DNA of 64,000 bases, taken from NCBI GenBank assembly GCA_029248335.1, contig JAQWJM010000001.1, positions 3,545 to 67,544 of the forward strand. Reading direction: 5' to 3'. Each line of letters starts with the position of its first letter. Position 1 is the first letter of the stretch. The stretch is from UBA12014 sp029248335 (GTDB taxonomy: Bacteria; Planctomycetota; Phycisphaerae; Phycisphaerales; SM1A02). The notes below the pieces were generated by a model, which had not been told where the DNA came from, searched no databases, and saw nothing but the letters and a program-made list of their open reading frames with translations. Positions 33,591 to 42,267 of this stretch are shown here, one piece after another. The position numbers were made by a program, and so were the translations under genes.

Positions 33591-34529
33591 ATGCGCGTCA
33601 TCAGCCTGCTGCCGTCGGCCACCGAAGTCCTTTGCGCGATCGGCGGGGAGTCGCTGCTGGTCGGCCGGAGTCACGAGTGCGATTTTCCATCGTCCGTCGG
33701 TGACCGACCGGTGCTCACCGCGGCCCGGACCACCGCGGATTCGAGCGCCGCGATCGATCTCGAGGTGCGTGAAGCCCTCGGTGGCGAGGAGGCGTCCGCG
33801 TCGGCGAGTCTCTATCACCTCGACGTCGAGCAACTGATCGCCCTCCGCCCCGACGTGATTCTCACCCAGGATCTGTGCGAGGTGTGTTCGATCGATCTGG
33901 CGACGGTCCGCGGTGCGGCGGCGTCGATGCCCGATCCGCCGGAGATCGTCAGCCTCGATCCCCACACCCTGATGGACGTGTTCGACGACCTGCTCACCGT
34001 CGGTCGGGCGGTGGGGCGTGAACGCGAGGCCGAAAAGGCGATGGTCGTGGCCCGCGACGGCTACTGGTCCGCGGTCGACTACGTGAACCAGTACGTGCCG
34101 GGACCGGAGACGCTCTTCCTCGAGTGGATGGAGCCGGCGTTCGCGGGCGGGCATTGGACGCCGGGCCTCATCGAGGAGGCGGGCGGTCGGCATTCGCTCA
34201 ATCCGGTCGGTGCGAAGAGCCGCCAGGTCACGCCCGACGAGATCGTCGCGGCGGCGCCGGAGCGGATCGTGGTGTGTCCGTGCGGATACGACCTCGACGC
34301 CATTCGTCGCGAGCTTCCCGCGCTTCAGGCCTCGGCCTGGTGGCGTGAGCTTCCCGCGGTGCGGAACGGGGCGGCGAACGCGGTGGTCATGGTCGACGGG
34401 AACGCGATGTTCAATCGCCCGGGCCCACGGCTGGTGGACGCCTTCCGATGGCTGGTGTCCTGGTTCAACGATCGGCCGGAGGTCCTCCCGGCCGGATTCC
34501 CCGTCGAGGCGATCTCCACCGCATCCTGA
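33591..34529 (+). CDS. BtuF-like ABC-type substrate-binding protein without a signal peptide
   Basis: A 312-residue periplasmic-binding-protein-like fold of the cobalamin/iron-siderophore class. MRVISLLPSATEVLCAIGG at the very N-terminus, followed by LVGRSHECDFP, HLDVEQLIALRPDVILTQDLCEVC, and GHWTPGLIEEAGG, are the family blocks, running straight from the start codon. There is thus no export signal, and no permease or ATPase gene is near. Orphan cytoplasmic members of this family are common in bacteria with uncertain roles. A TAGCAT box ends 6 bp before the ATG, suggesting a leaderless transcript. The downstream 184 bp to clpB contain a perfect palindrome. Confidence 0.82.
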   Translation: MRVISLLPSATEVLCAIGGESLLVGRSHECDFPSSVGDRPVLTAARTTADSSAAIDLEVREALGGEEASASASLYHLDVEQLIALRPDVILTQDLCEVCSIDLATVRGAAASMPDPPEIVSLDPHTLMDVFDDLLTVGRAVGREREAEKAMVVARDGYWSAVDYVNQYVPGPETLFLEWMEPAFAGGHWTPGLIEEAGGRHSLNPVGAKSRQVTPDEIVAAAPERIVVCPCGYDLDAIRRELPALQASAWWRELPAVRNGAANAVVMVDGNAMFNRPGPRLVDAFRWLVSWFNDRPEVLPAGFPVEAISTAS

Positions 34530-34582
34530 CGGGTCCCGACGCCGATCCTGCCCGTTCGGCAGTCCGAGCGGTCCCGCATGGC

Positions 34583-34600
34583 CGAAAAACCGGTTTTTCG
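34583..34600. promoter_or_regulatory. Perfect 18-bp palindrome upstream of clpB
   Basis: CGAAAAACCGGTTTTTCG is its own reverse complement. It lies 54 bp after the BtuF-like stop and 114 bp before clpB. The AT-rich arms stand out in this GC-rich sequence. With no loop and no T-run, it looks more like a dimeric regulator site than a terminator. Confidence 0.4.
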
Positions 34601-34713
34601 CGGCTGCTGGAAGGCCTGCCGCCACGTGCGAATCGGCACGCAAGTTGCGACCAGTGCAGGACATCGGCGACCCGAGGCCTCGAGCCCGGGTGTCGAGAAT
34701 GGAGATTTCACAC

Positions 34714-37371
34714 ATGCAGATGGACCGATTCACCACCCTCGCCCAGGAGGTTCTTTCCAACGCCCAGTCGCTCGCGACCGGTCGCAGCCACGGCGAACTC
34801 ACGCCGCTCCACATCCTCACCGCGATGGTCGAGGATCGGAACGGCGTCGCATCGTCGATTCTCGCGAAGGCGGGACTGCAGGCCGAGCGGATCCGCGACG
34901 TCGCCGAGGCGGAACTGGGACGACGACCGCAGGCGACCGGCACCCAGCCGCGAACCGCGAACGCCACGATGGAGGTCCTGCAACGGGCCGAGCGTGAAGC
35001 GAAGGAACGGAAGGACGCCTACGTTTCGACCGAGCACCTGCTGCTCGGGCTGATGGAGGTGCCCGGCGACGCCCGGGAGGTCCTCGAGAGTTGCGGTGCG
35101 ACGCGGGCGGCGATCGACGCGGCGATCGACGGGATCCGGAAGGCCTCCGGCGTGTCGCAGGTCAACGATGCCGACGCGGAGAGCAACTTCGAGGCGCTCA
35201 AGAAGTACGCGATCGACCTGAATGAACGGGCCGCGGCCGGAAAGATCGATCCCGTGATCGGTCGGGACGAGGAGATCCGTCGCTGCATGCAGGTGCTTTC
35301 GCGCCGCACCAAGAACAACCCCGTGCTGATCGGCGAACCGGGCGTCGGCAAGACCGCCATCGCGGAAGGGCTCGCCATCCGGATCGTCGATCACGACTGC
35401 CCCGAAGGCATGCGGAGTGCGCGGATCATGGCGCTCGACGTCGGTCAGCTCCTCGCCGGTGCGAAGTTCCGAGGCGAGTTCGAGGAGCGACTGAAGGCCG
35501 TCCTCCGGGAGGTCGCGGCCGCGGAAGGCTCGATCATCCTCTTCATCGACGAACTGCACACCATCGTCGGCGCCGGGCAGGCCGATGGCGCGGTGAGCGC
35601 CGGCAACCTGCTGAAGCCCGCGCTGGCGCGGGGCGAGCTCCGGTGCATCGGCGCGACGACGCTCGACGAGTACCGGAAGCACATCGAGAAGGACGCCGCG
35701 TTCGCCCGCCGGTTCCAGCCGGTGGTGGTGGGCGAGCCGAGCGTGGAGGACACCATCGCGATCCTCCGTGGACTCAAGCCGCGCTACGAGGCGCATCACG
35801 GCGTCCGGATCCAGGACGGCGCGCTGGTGAACGCGGCGCGGCTGAGCGATCGGTACATCAGCGATCGGTTCCTGCCCGACAAGGCGATCGATCTCCTCGA
35901 CGAGGCGAGTTCGAAGCTTCGGATCGAGAACGACTCGATGCCCACCGAGCTGGACGAACTTCGTCGTCGGATCATGCAGCTGGAGATCGAGCGCGAGGCG
36001 CTGAAGCTGGAGAGCGAGAAGGATCAGGACGCGCGGAAGCGGCTCGACGTGATCGTCGAGGAGCTCGCGTCGCTGGAGGAGCGCAACCAGGGGCTCACCG
36101 CGAAATGGGAGATCGAAAAGGGCGACCTCGACGCGATCAAGGAGATCAAGGCGGAGATCGATCGAAAGCAGACCGAGCTCGAACAGGCGAAGCGACTGAG
36201 CGACTTCGAGGCGGCGAGCCGGATCCAGTACGGGGATCTTCGACATCTCGACGAGCAGCTCGAGTCGGCGGAGCAGGCGCTTCGCGAGCGGGAGGCCGCG
36301 GGCGACGCGATGGTGAAGGAGGAGGTCGACAGCGAGATGATCGCCGCGGTCATCGCCCGCTGGACCGGGATTCCGGTCGACCGGCTGGTCGAGGGTGAAC
36401 GAGAGAAGCTCCTTCGGATGGAATCGGTGCTCGAGGATCGCGTGGTCGGTCAGGAGCCGGCGGTCCGGGCGGTGAGCGAGGCGGTCCGTCGGAGTCGCGC
36501 GGGTCTCGGCGAGGCGAACCGCCCGATCGGCTCGTTCCTCTTCCTCGGCCCCACCGGCGTCGGGAAGACCGAGCTCTGCAAGGCCCTCGCGTCGTTCCTC
36601 TTCGACACCGAGGACGCGATGGTCCGCATCGACATGAGCGAGTACATGGAGCAGCATGCGGTCGCGCGACTCATCGGTGCGCCTCCCGGATACGTGGGGT
36701 ACGAGGAGGGCGGTCGGCTCACCGAAGCGGTGCGAAGACGACCCTATTCGGTGGTGCTCTTCGACGAGATGGAGAAGGCGCACCCCGACGTCTCCAACGT
36801 CCTGTTGCAGGTGCTGGACGACGGGCGACTCACCGACGGCCAGGGTCGGACCGTCGACTTCTCGAACACCATCATCGTGATGACCAGCAACATCGGCAGC
36901 CACCAGATCCTCGAGATGACCGAGGGTGGCGCGGTGCACGAGGAGATCGAGGTCCACGTGAAGAGTCTCCTCAAGCAGCACCTGCGCCCGGAACTGATCA
37001 ACCGGATCGACGACACCGTGATCTTCCATCAGCTCGGCCGCGAGCAGTTGAAGGGCATCGTCGGGATCCAGGTCGACCTGGTCCGGCAACGACTCGCGGA
37101 TCGCGGTCTCGGCCTGGAAGTCGACGCCGACGCGATGCACGCGCTCGCCTCGGAGGGATTCGATCCCCAGTTCGGTGCCAGGCCGCTGAAGCGGGTGGTC
37201 CAGCAGCGGATCGAGAATCCCATCGCGACCCGGATCCTGTCAGGCGCGTACGAGGAGGGCGACACGATCCTGGTGTCGATCACCGGTGAGCAGTTCGGTT
37301 TCGATCGGCGGCCGGCGTCGCCCGCCGATTCCGATCCGGAGGTCTTCGAGGCGGAACTCGTCGAGGACTGA
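34714..37371 (+). CDS. clpB: ATP-dependent chaperone ClpB
   Basis: An 885-residue ClpB/Hsp104 disaggregase, slightly longer than usual (about 860). It has the N-terminal repeat domain (LTPLHILTAMVED), the first AAA domain with Walker A GEPGVGKT (Lys213) and Walker B ILFIDELHTIVGAG, a coiled-coil middle domain from about residue 410 to 525 rich in Glu, Lys and Arg, and the second AAA domain with GPTGVGKT (Lys618) and VVLFDEMEKAHPD. The middle domain separates it from ClpA and ClpC. It rescues aggregated proteins together with DnaK. GGAG lies 9 bases before ATG 34714; an in-frame ATG at 34699 has weaker context. The palindrome upstream may mediate stress control. Confidence 0.95.
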   Translation: MQMDRFTTLAQEVLSNAQSLATGRSHGELTPLHILTAMVEDRNGVASSILAKAGLQAERIRDVAEAELGRRPQATGTQPRTANATMEVLQRAEREAKERKDAYVSTEHLLLGLMEVPGDAREVLESCGATRAAIDAAIDGIRKASGVSQVNDADAESNFEALKKYAIDLNERAAAGKIDPVIGRDEEIRRCMQVLSRRTKNNPVLIGEPGVGKTAIAEGLAIRIVDHDCPEGMRSARIMALDVGQLLAGAKFRGEFEERLKAVLREVAAAEGSIILFIDELHTIVGAGQADGAVSAGNLLKPALARGELRCIGATTLDEYRKHIEKDAAFARRFQPVVVGEPSVEDTIAILRGLKPRYEAHHGVRIQDGALVNAARLSDRYISDRFLPDKAIDLLDEASSKLRIENDSMPTELDELRRRIMQLEIEREALKLESEKDQDARKRLDVIVEELASLEERNQGLTAKWEIEKGDLDAIKEIKAEIDRKQTELEQAKRLSDFEAASRIQYGDLRHLDEQLESAEQALREREAAGDAMVKEEVDSEMIAAVIARWTGIPVDRLVEGEREKLLRMESVLEDRVVGQEPAVRAVSEAVRRSRAGLGEANRPIGSFLFLGPTGVGKTELCKALASFLFDTEDAMVRIDMSEYMEQHAVARLIGAPPGYVGYEEGGRLTEAVRRRPYSVVLFDEMEKAHPDVSNVLLQVLDDGRLTDGQGRTVDFSNTIIVMTSNIGSHQILEMTEGGAVHEEIEVHVKSLLKQHLRPELINRIDDTVIFHQLGREQLKGIVGIQVDLVRQRLADRGLGLEVDADAMHALASEGFDPQFGARPLKRVVQQRIENPIATRILSGAYEEGDTILVSITGEQFGFDRRPASPADSDPEVFEAELVED

Positions 37372-37395
37372 TTCGGAGCGAGGCGATGCAGCGGC

Positions 37396-37401
37396 TAGGC
37401 T
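37396..37401 (+). promoter_or_regulatory. Putative -10 element of a leaderless promoter
   Basis: TAGGCT ends 6 bp before the ATG at 37408; TTCGGA lies 18 bp upstream of it as a weak -35. This lies in the short gap after clpB and suggests that the peptidase gene has its own promoter. Confidence 0.35.
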
Positions 37402-37407
37402 GCTCGC

Positions 37408-39726
37408 ATGCTCCACCTCAGTCTTCGCCGTACCTTCGCATCGCTCGCCCTGTGTCCCGTCCTTCTCGGAGTCGTCTCCGTCGAGGCGCAGGGGCAGGAC
37501 GGATCCCGTCCGCTCTCCGTGGAACGGATCTACGGGTCCGGCGAGTTCTCCGCGGAGGGGTTCGGTCCGGTCCGGTGGTTGGCGGACGGCGGTTACACCG
37601 TGCTCGAGCGGGACGACGACGGCCAGTCGGAGATCGCGCGATACGACCCCGGGACCGGGGCCCGCACGGTGCTGGTGTCCGCCTCGAGCCTGACTCCGGA
37701 GGGCGCGTCGCGTTCGATTCCGATCGCGGACTACCGGTGGTCCGACGATGGTCGGAAACTGCTCGTGTTCACCAACACCCGACGGGTCTGGCGACAGCAC
37801 TCCCGCGGCGACTACTGGGTCCTCGACCTCGCCGACGATTCATTTCGACGGATCGGCGGGGATCTGGAGCGGACCCGTCACCAGTTCGCGAAGTTCTCCC
37901 CCGCCGGTGACGCCGTCGCCTTCGTGCATCGAAACGACCTCTGGGTCGAATCGCTCGACGGCGGGGGACCGGTGCCGCTGACCTCCGACGGATCGTCGAC
38001 GCTCATCAACGGAACCTTCGACTGGGTCTACGAGGAGGAGTGGTCGCTTCGTGACGGATTCCGGTGGAGCCCCGACGGGCGCCGAATCGCCTTCTGGCAG
38101 ATCGACGACGACGGCGTGGAGCGTTTTCCCCTGGTGGATCTGACCGCCGGTCCGTATCCCGACATCAAGTGGATCCACTACCCGAAGGCAGGCACCACCA
38201 ACCCGAAGTGCCGGATCGGCGTCGTCGACGTGGCTCGCGATCCCGCCGGTGCGTCCGGAGGCGAGCGCATCGGTCCCGGTGGCGACGTCCGATGGCTCGA
38301 TCTTCCCGGCGATCTGCGGGACGACTACGTCGCACGGATGGAATGGACGCCCGACGGGCACCTGCTGATCCAGCGGGTCAACCGGCGGCAGGACACGGTG
38401 ACGGTGCTCGACGTCGATCCCGTCGACTGGAACGCCCGCGTGGTGTTCGAGGATCGGGACGACGCGTGGGTGGAGATCTGCGACGACGTGGTCTGGCTCG
38501 ACGAGGATGGCCGGCGGTTCACGTGGACGAGCGAGCGTGGCGGATGGCGGCAGGTCTGGATCGTCGATCGCGACGGTGGCGAGCCGGTCTGCCTCACCCC
38601 GCGATCCGAGGACGTGACCTCGGTGCTGAAGATCGATCCGGTCGGTGATCGGCTCTGGTTTCTCGCCGCGCCCGACGATCCGACGCGACGGTTCCTGCAC
38701 GTGCAGTCGCTCTCCGGCGGCGAGCCCCGACGGGTCACGCCGGCGGACCAGCCGGGCTGGCACGACTATCAGATCTCCGGCGACGGTCGGTTCGCGATCC
38801 ACCGCTGGTCGTCGAGCACGGTGCCCCCGCAGGTCGAACTGGTGCGACTGCCCGGACACGAGGTGGTCGGTCACTTTCCCACCGTCCGAAACGAAACGCT
38901 CGCGGCGAAGATCGAGACGTTGCCGCCGGTGGAGCGTTCCTTCTTCGAGGTCGAGCTGCCCGACGGGACGATGCTCGACGGTTGGATGATGTTCCCGCCG
39001 GATTTCGATCCCGACGCGGGGCGTTGGCCGCTGTTGATGTACGTCTACGGGGAACCCGCGGCCACCACCGTGAACGACCGATGGGACGGCGGAAATCTCT
39101 GGCACCGACTGCTGGCCGAACAGGGGTACGTGGTCGCGAGCGTCGACAATCGCGGCACGCCGGCGCCGAAGGGGCGGGCGTGGCGGAAGAGCGTCTACGG
39201 CGAGGTCGGCGTGCTCGCGTCGCAGGATCAGGCCGACGCGGTCCGGGCGCTCCTTGCGACCCACGACTGGCTCGATCCCGAACGGGTGGGCAGCTGGGGC
39301 TGGTCGGGTGGCGGGTCCATGACCTTGAACGCGTTGTTCCGTCACCCCGAGCTCTACGCGGCGGGAATCGCCGTGGCCTTCGTCTCCGACCAGCGGTACT
39401 ACGACACGATCTACCAGGAACGTTTCATGAACACGCCGCAGGCGAATCCCGAGGGCTACCGGGCGGGCTCGCCGATCCACCACGCGGCGGGACTCGAGGA
39501 TCCGGTGCTGCTCGTCTACGGCACCGGCGACGACAACTGCCACTACCAGAACCTCGAAGCCCTGGTCGACGAACTCGTGCGACACGGCAAGCCGTTCGAT
39601 CAGTTGTCCTATCCCAATCGGAGCCACGGCATCCACGAAGGCGCCGGCACCACGAGGCACCTGCGAAACTCGATGCTCCGCTGGTGGAACCGCAATCTCG
39701 CACCCGGCCCGAAGCCGGCGGAATGA
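37408..39726 (+). CDS. Secreted S9-family dipeptidyl-peptidase IV-type serine peptidase
   Basis: A 772-residue exported peptidase with a signal peptide (ASLALCPVLLGVVSVEAQ). Residues about 40-480 form the beta-propeller with the DPP4 hallmark DWVYEEE that positions the substrate N-terminus; the C-terminal 260 residues are the alpha/beta-hydrolase. The catalytic triad is Ser633 in GWSGGGS, Asp708 or Asp709 in GTGDDN, and His740 in RSHGI. Length and order match bacterial DPP-IV, which removes X-Pro or X-Ala dipeptides. The nucleophile motif is GWSGGGS where many relatives have GWSYGGY. It would act in the periplasm in peptide use. Confidence 0.92.
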   Translation: MLHLSLRRTFASLALCPVLLGVVSVEAQGQDGSRPLSVERIYGSGEFSAEGFGPVRWLADGGYTVLERDDDGQSEIARYDPGTGARTVLVSASSLTPEGASRSIPIADYRWSDDGRKLLVFTNTRRVWRQHSRGDYWVLDLADDSFRRIGGDLERTRHQFAKFSPAGDAVAFVHRNDLWVESLDGGGPVPLTSDGSSTLINGTFDWVYEEEWSLRDGFRWSPDGRRIAFWQIDDDGVERFPLVDLTAGPYPDIKWIHYPKAGTTNPKCRIGVVDVARDPAGASGGERIGPGGDVRWLDLPGDLRDDYVARMEWTPDGHLLIQRVNRRQDTVTVLDVDPVDWNARVVFEDRDDAWVEICDDVVWLDEDGRRFTWTSERGGWRQVWIVDRDGGEPVCLTPRSEDVTSVLKIDPVGDRLWFLAAPDDPTRRFLHVQSLSGGEPRRVTPADQPGWHDYQISGDGRFAIHRWSSSTVPPQVELVRLPGHEVVGHFPTVRNETLAAKIETLPPVERSFFEVELPDGTMLDGWMMFPPDFDPDAGRWPLLMYVYGEPAATTVNDRWDGGNLWHRLLAEQGYVVASVDNRGTPAPKGRAWRKSVYGEVGVLASQDQADAVRALLATHDWLDPERVGSWGWSGGGSMTLNALFRHPELYAAGIAVAFVSDQRYYDTIYQERFMNTPQANPEGYRAGSPIHHAAGLEDPVLLVYGTGDDNCHYQNLEALVDELVRHGKPFDQLSYPNRSHGIHEGAGTTRHLRNSMLRWWNRNLAPGPKPAE

Positions 39727-39985
39727 CCCTTCACGCGTGACCAGCGGGATCCGGCCCGCGGATATCGGTCTTCGCGCGTCCTCGCAGGTCCTACGAACGG
39801 CGCCCCCGGTCCGAGCGGGGCCGCGCTGACCGTCACATTCCGCGCTGCTCCTCCGCGCGGTGATCAACAGCGTCCTCGATGCTTGCCCGGCGATTCTCGC
39901 GGGGCATCCTTGTCATGTCCTCCCGGATCTCGTCACCCGTCGTCGGGGTCGGATCCGCGAAGGCGACTCAAGGAAATCGAAAGAC

Positions 39986-40897
39986 ATGAAGATCAGCACC
40001 CTTGCTCTGTTGTGCAGCCTGCCCGCCTCGTTCGTCGCTTCGTTCGCCGTCGCGGACGTGATCGAGCTCGACCTCGGTCGAATTCGTTTCAACGGCGACA
40101 CCAGCGACTACACGTACGAAGGATCGCACGGCGACCTGATGGGCACCGACATCGACGGCGACCAGCACCTCCGTACCGTGGCCACCGTGGACCTGGGCAC
40201 GCTCTTTTCACAGCTGGACATGGGATCGATCGCCTGGATCCGCGTTCAGGACACCGGAGAGAACGGTTACCAGGCGGGCTCGAGTCCCGGCGCGGACATC
40301 GACCTCTTCGCCCTCGCCGGACAGCCGGACGGCATCTCGACGACCTACGCCTATGACGGCCCGAATCCGATCTATCAGGATTTCACCAGTGGACAACTCG
40401 CGTCGGAGGTCGACACCCTCGACATGGACTTCGGCGGCGACGACCACTCGCCCTGGTGGGTGGCGCTCGGTTACTCCGGTTCGCTCACCATGACGTTCGA
40501 CGGCTGGCCCCCGGCCGGCGACCCGGGTGGCGATGGCGATTCGAACGACGGAGACGATGCGGGTGATTCCGATGATCCCGGCGACGGTGGTGGGGATCCG
40601 GGGAACGGCGGCGATCCGGGTGGTGACCCGGGCGACGTTCAGGACGATGGTCCCGTGTTCCAGGTCATGTCGCCCATCAGCCAGATCCGGAAGCCCGGCC
40701 ATGATGGCGGCATTCTTCTTCCGTCCTTCGACCTTTCGGGCTTTCAACTCCGGTTGAACGAAGTCTCGCCGACGCCGGAGTGGATCTCCGTCAGCATCGG
40801 CTACGAGATCGCCGGTTCCCAGCAGGCGGTTCCCGGACCGGCGATGCTCCCCGCCGTGTTCGGTGCGGCCGCCCTGATCCGTCGTCGTCGACGATGA
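39986..40897 (+). CDS. PEP-CTERM-like secreted surface protein
   Basis: A 303-residue exported protein. ATG 39986 follows AAGGAA and gives a signal peptide ending near FAVAD. The body is a beta-rich domain of unknown function, then an Asp/Gly-rich tract (about residues 177-222, rich in GDGD and GGDPG) that could bind calcium. The C-terminus reads VPGPAMLPAVFGAAALI followed by five Arg: a PEP-CTERM-type sorting signal with VPGPA in place of VPEPA, as often seen in Phycisphaerae. It should be processed by an exosortase and attached to the surface. Function is unknown. It precedes the secretion operon but is separated from it by a hairpin. Confidence 0.82.
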   Translation: MKISTLALLCSLPASFVASFAVADVIELDLGRIRFNGDTSDYTYEGSHGDLMGTDIDGDQHLRTVATVDLGTLFSQLDMGSIAWIRVQDTGENGYQAGSSPGADIDLFALAGQPDGISTTYAYDGPNPIYQDFTSGQLASEVDTLDMDFGGDDHSPWWVALGYSGSLTMTFDGWPPAGDPGGDGDSNDGDDAGDSDDPGDGGGDPGNGGDPGGDPGDVQDDGPVFQVMSPISQIRKPGHDGGILLPSFDLSGFQLRLNEVSPTPEWISVSIGYEIAGSQQAVPGPAMLPAVFGAAALIRRRRR

Positions 40898-40901
40898 ATC
40901 G

Positions 40902-40918
40902 GGTTCCGTCGCGGAACC
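40902..40918 (+). terminator. Hairpin between the PEP-CTERM-like gene and gspF
   Basis: GGTTCCG and CGGAACC form a perfect 7-bp stem with a TCG loop, 4 bp after the stop codon. There is no T-run, so it is a weak intrinsic terminator at best. Confidence 0.35.
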
Positions 40919-40932
40919 GCCATGCCCGCCGC

Positions 40933-40938
40933 TAGAGT
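40933..40938 (+). promoter_or_regulatory. Putative -10 element of the secretion operon
   Basis: TAGAGT ends 7 bp before the ATG of gspF at 40946, predicting a leaderless or nearly leaderless transcript. No clear -35 was found; the hairpin at 40902-40918 lies where one would be expected. Confidence 0.35.
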
Positions 40939-40945
40939 GGTGGGC

Positions 40946-42130
40946 ATGGCGGTCTTCACGTATCAGGCCAGGGATGACGGCGGCAAGCGAGTCGATGGAC
41001 GGCAGGAGGCGGCGAGTCGCGCCGCCATCGTCTCCGAACTCCAGTCCCGTGGTCTCACGCCCATCGCCGTCCGGGAGGCGGCGGTCGCGGCGCGCGGCCG
41101 AAAGCGACTCTCCGACCGACGGCTCGCCGGTGCCTACGGCCAGCTCGCCGATCTTCTGAAGGCGGGGGTGCCGCTGCTTCGATCGCTCGGCCTCGTCGCC
41201 CGAGGCAAGAGCGATCCGCGACTCGCCGCGGCGATGGCGGGGATCGCGGAACGGGTCTCGGAAGGGGAGCGGCTCGCGGACTCCATGCGTTCCATCGGTG
41301 GATTCCCAGAGATCCACATCGCGATGGTGCAGGCCGGCGAACGGGGGGGGTTCCTCGAAGAGGTGCTCTCGGAGCTTTCGACCTTCCTCGAACACCAGGC
41401 GGAGCGACGGGCGACGGTCCTTGGAAACATGATCTACCCGGTGATCCTCCTGCTCGTCGGGGTCGGGGTGATCGTGGCGGCGCTGGTCCTCTTCGTCCCG
41501 AAGTTCCAGGACTTCTTCGGCGAGATGGAGCTCCCCCTGGCGACTCGTCTGCTCCTCGGGATGTCCGATCTCGTCACGGGATGGTGGCCGCTCGCGGTGG
41601 TGTTGGTGGTCGGTGGCGTCGTGGGTTGGATCCTCGTCCGCGATCGGCCGGGCATCCGGCATCACGCGGCGGGACTGCAACTGCGACTGCCGCTCGTCGG
41701 GGATCTGGTCCGCACCATGGCCGTCGCCCGATTCACGCGGATGCTCGGAACCCTGCTCGCCAACGGAATCCCCCTGCTGGCTTCGATGAGGATCAGCCGG
41801 GAGGCGGCGGGGAATCCCCTCCTCGCGGACGCGATCGATGCGGCCGCGGAGGCGGTGGGCGGCGGCGAGTCGCTGGCGCGGCCGCTGGAGCAGAGCGGCC
41901 TCTTCGGCGAAGAGGTGGTCGAGATGATCTCGGTCGGCGAAAGCGCGAACAACCTTCCGGTGGTGCTCGTCGGAATCGCCCGGAACGCGGAGCGTCGGAC
42001 CGATCGGATCCTCGGGACGATGCTGAAGCTGATGGAGCCGGCGATGCTGCTGGTCCTCGCCGGGGCCGTGATGTTCATCTTCCTGGCCCTCGTCGTGCCG
42101 ATGATGTCGTTGAGTTCCCAGATCGACTGA
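40946..42130 (+). CDS. gspF: Type II secretion/type IV pilus inner-membrane platform protein GspF
   Basis: A 394-residue GspF/PilC protein. FTYQARDDGGKRVDG at the N-terminus and two T2SSF repeats (about residues 55-185 and 255-390) with LADLLKAGVPLLRSLG and LGTLLANGIPLLASMRISREA are diagnostic. Three membrane helices lie near residues 160-185, 212-230 and 365-388. GspF is the polytopic platform that couples the assembly ATPase to pseudopilus assembly. ATG 40946 is chosen because the family N-terminus begins there; the upstream ATG at 40922 adds eight odd residues. It opens the run F-G-H-I-J-K-L-M-D. No ATPase gene (gspE) is present in the window. Confidence 0.93.
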   Translation: MAVFTYQARDDGGKRVDGRQEAASRAAIVSELQSRGLTPIAVREAAVAARGRKRLSDRRLAGAYGQLADLLKAGVPLLRSLGLVARGKSDPRLAAAMAGIAERVSEGERLADSMRSIGGFPEIHIAMVQAGERGGFLEEVLSELSTFLEHQAERRATVLGNMIYPVILLLVGVGVIVAALVLFVPKFQDFFGEMELPLATRLLLGMSDLVTGWWPLAVVLVVGGVVGWILVRDRPGIRHHAAGLQLRLPLVGDLVRTMAVARFTRMLGTLLANGIPLLASMRISREAAGNPLLADAIDAAAEAVGGGESLARPLEQSGLFGEEVVEMISVGESANNLPVVLVGIARNAERRTDRILGTMLKLMEPAMLLVLAGAVMFIFLALVVPMMSLSSQID

Positions 42131-42219
42131 ACCGACGACCCTCGAAGTCCGCGGGTCCCGGGCCGAAACCTCCGGAGGCTGGGGCGGTAGACTTGGATGG
42201 CCCTCTGCGGAGGCCACCC

Positions 42220-42237
42220 CCGGCGGAACGCCGCCGG
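42220..42237 (+). other. Stem-loop in the gspG leader
   Basis: CCGGCGG and CCGCCGG form a 7-bp stem with an AACG loop, 30 bp before the gspG ATG. It lies in the 137-bp gap after gspF, which also contains a TAGACT hexamer at 42188-42193 and the 8-bp direct repeat GACTTGGA (42190 and 42240). It may modulate translation or mRNA processing of the major pseudopilin. Confidence 0.3.
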
Positions 42238-42267
42238 CCGACTTGGAAGCATGGAAGGATCCAACAG

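Noticed and set aside
33541..33591. Cobalamin riboswitch upstream of the BtuF-like gene
   Set aside because: The gap is only about 50 bp and has no B12-box-like sequence.
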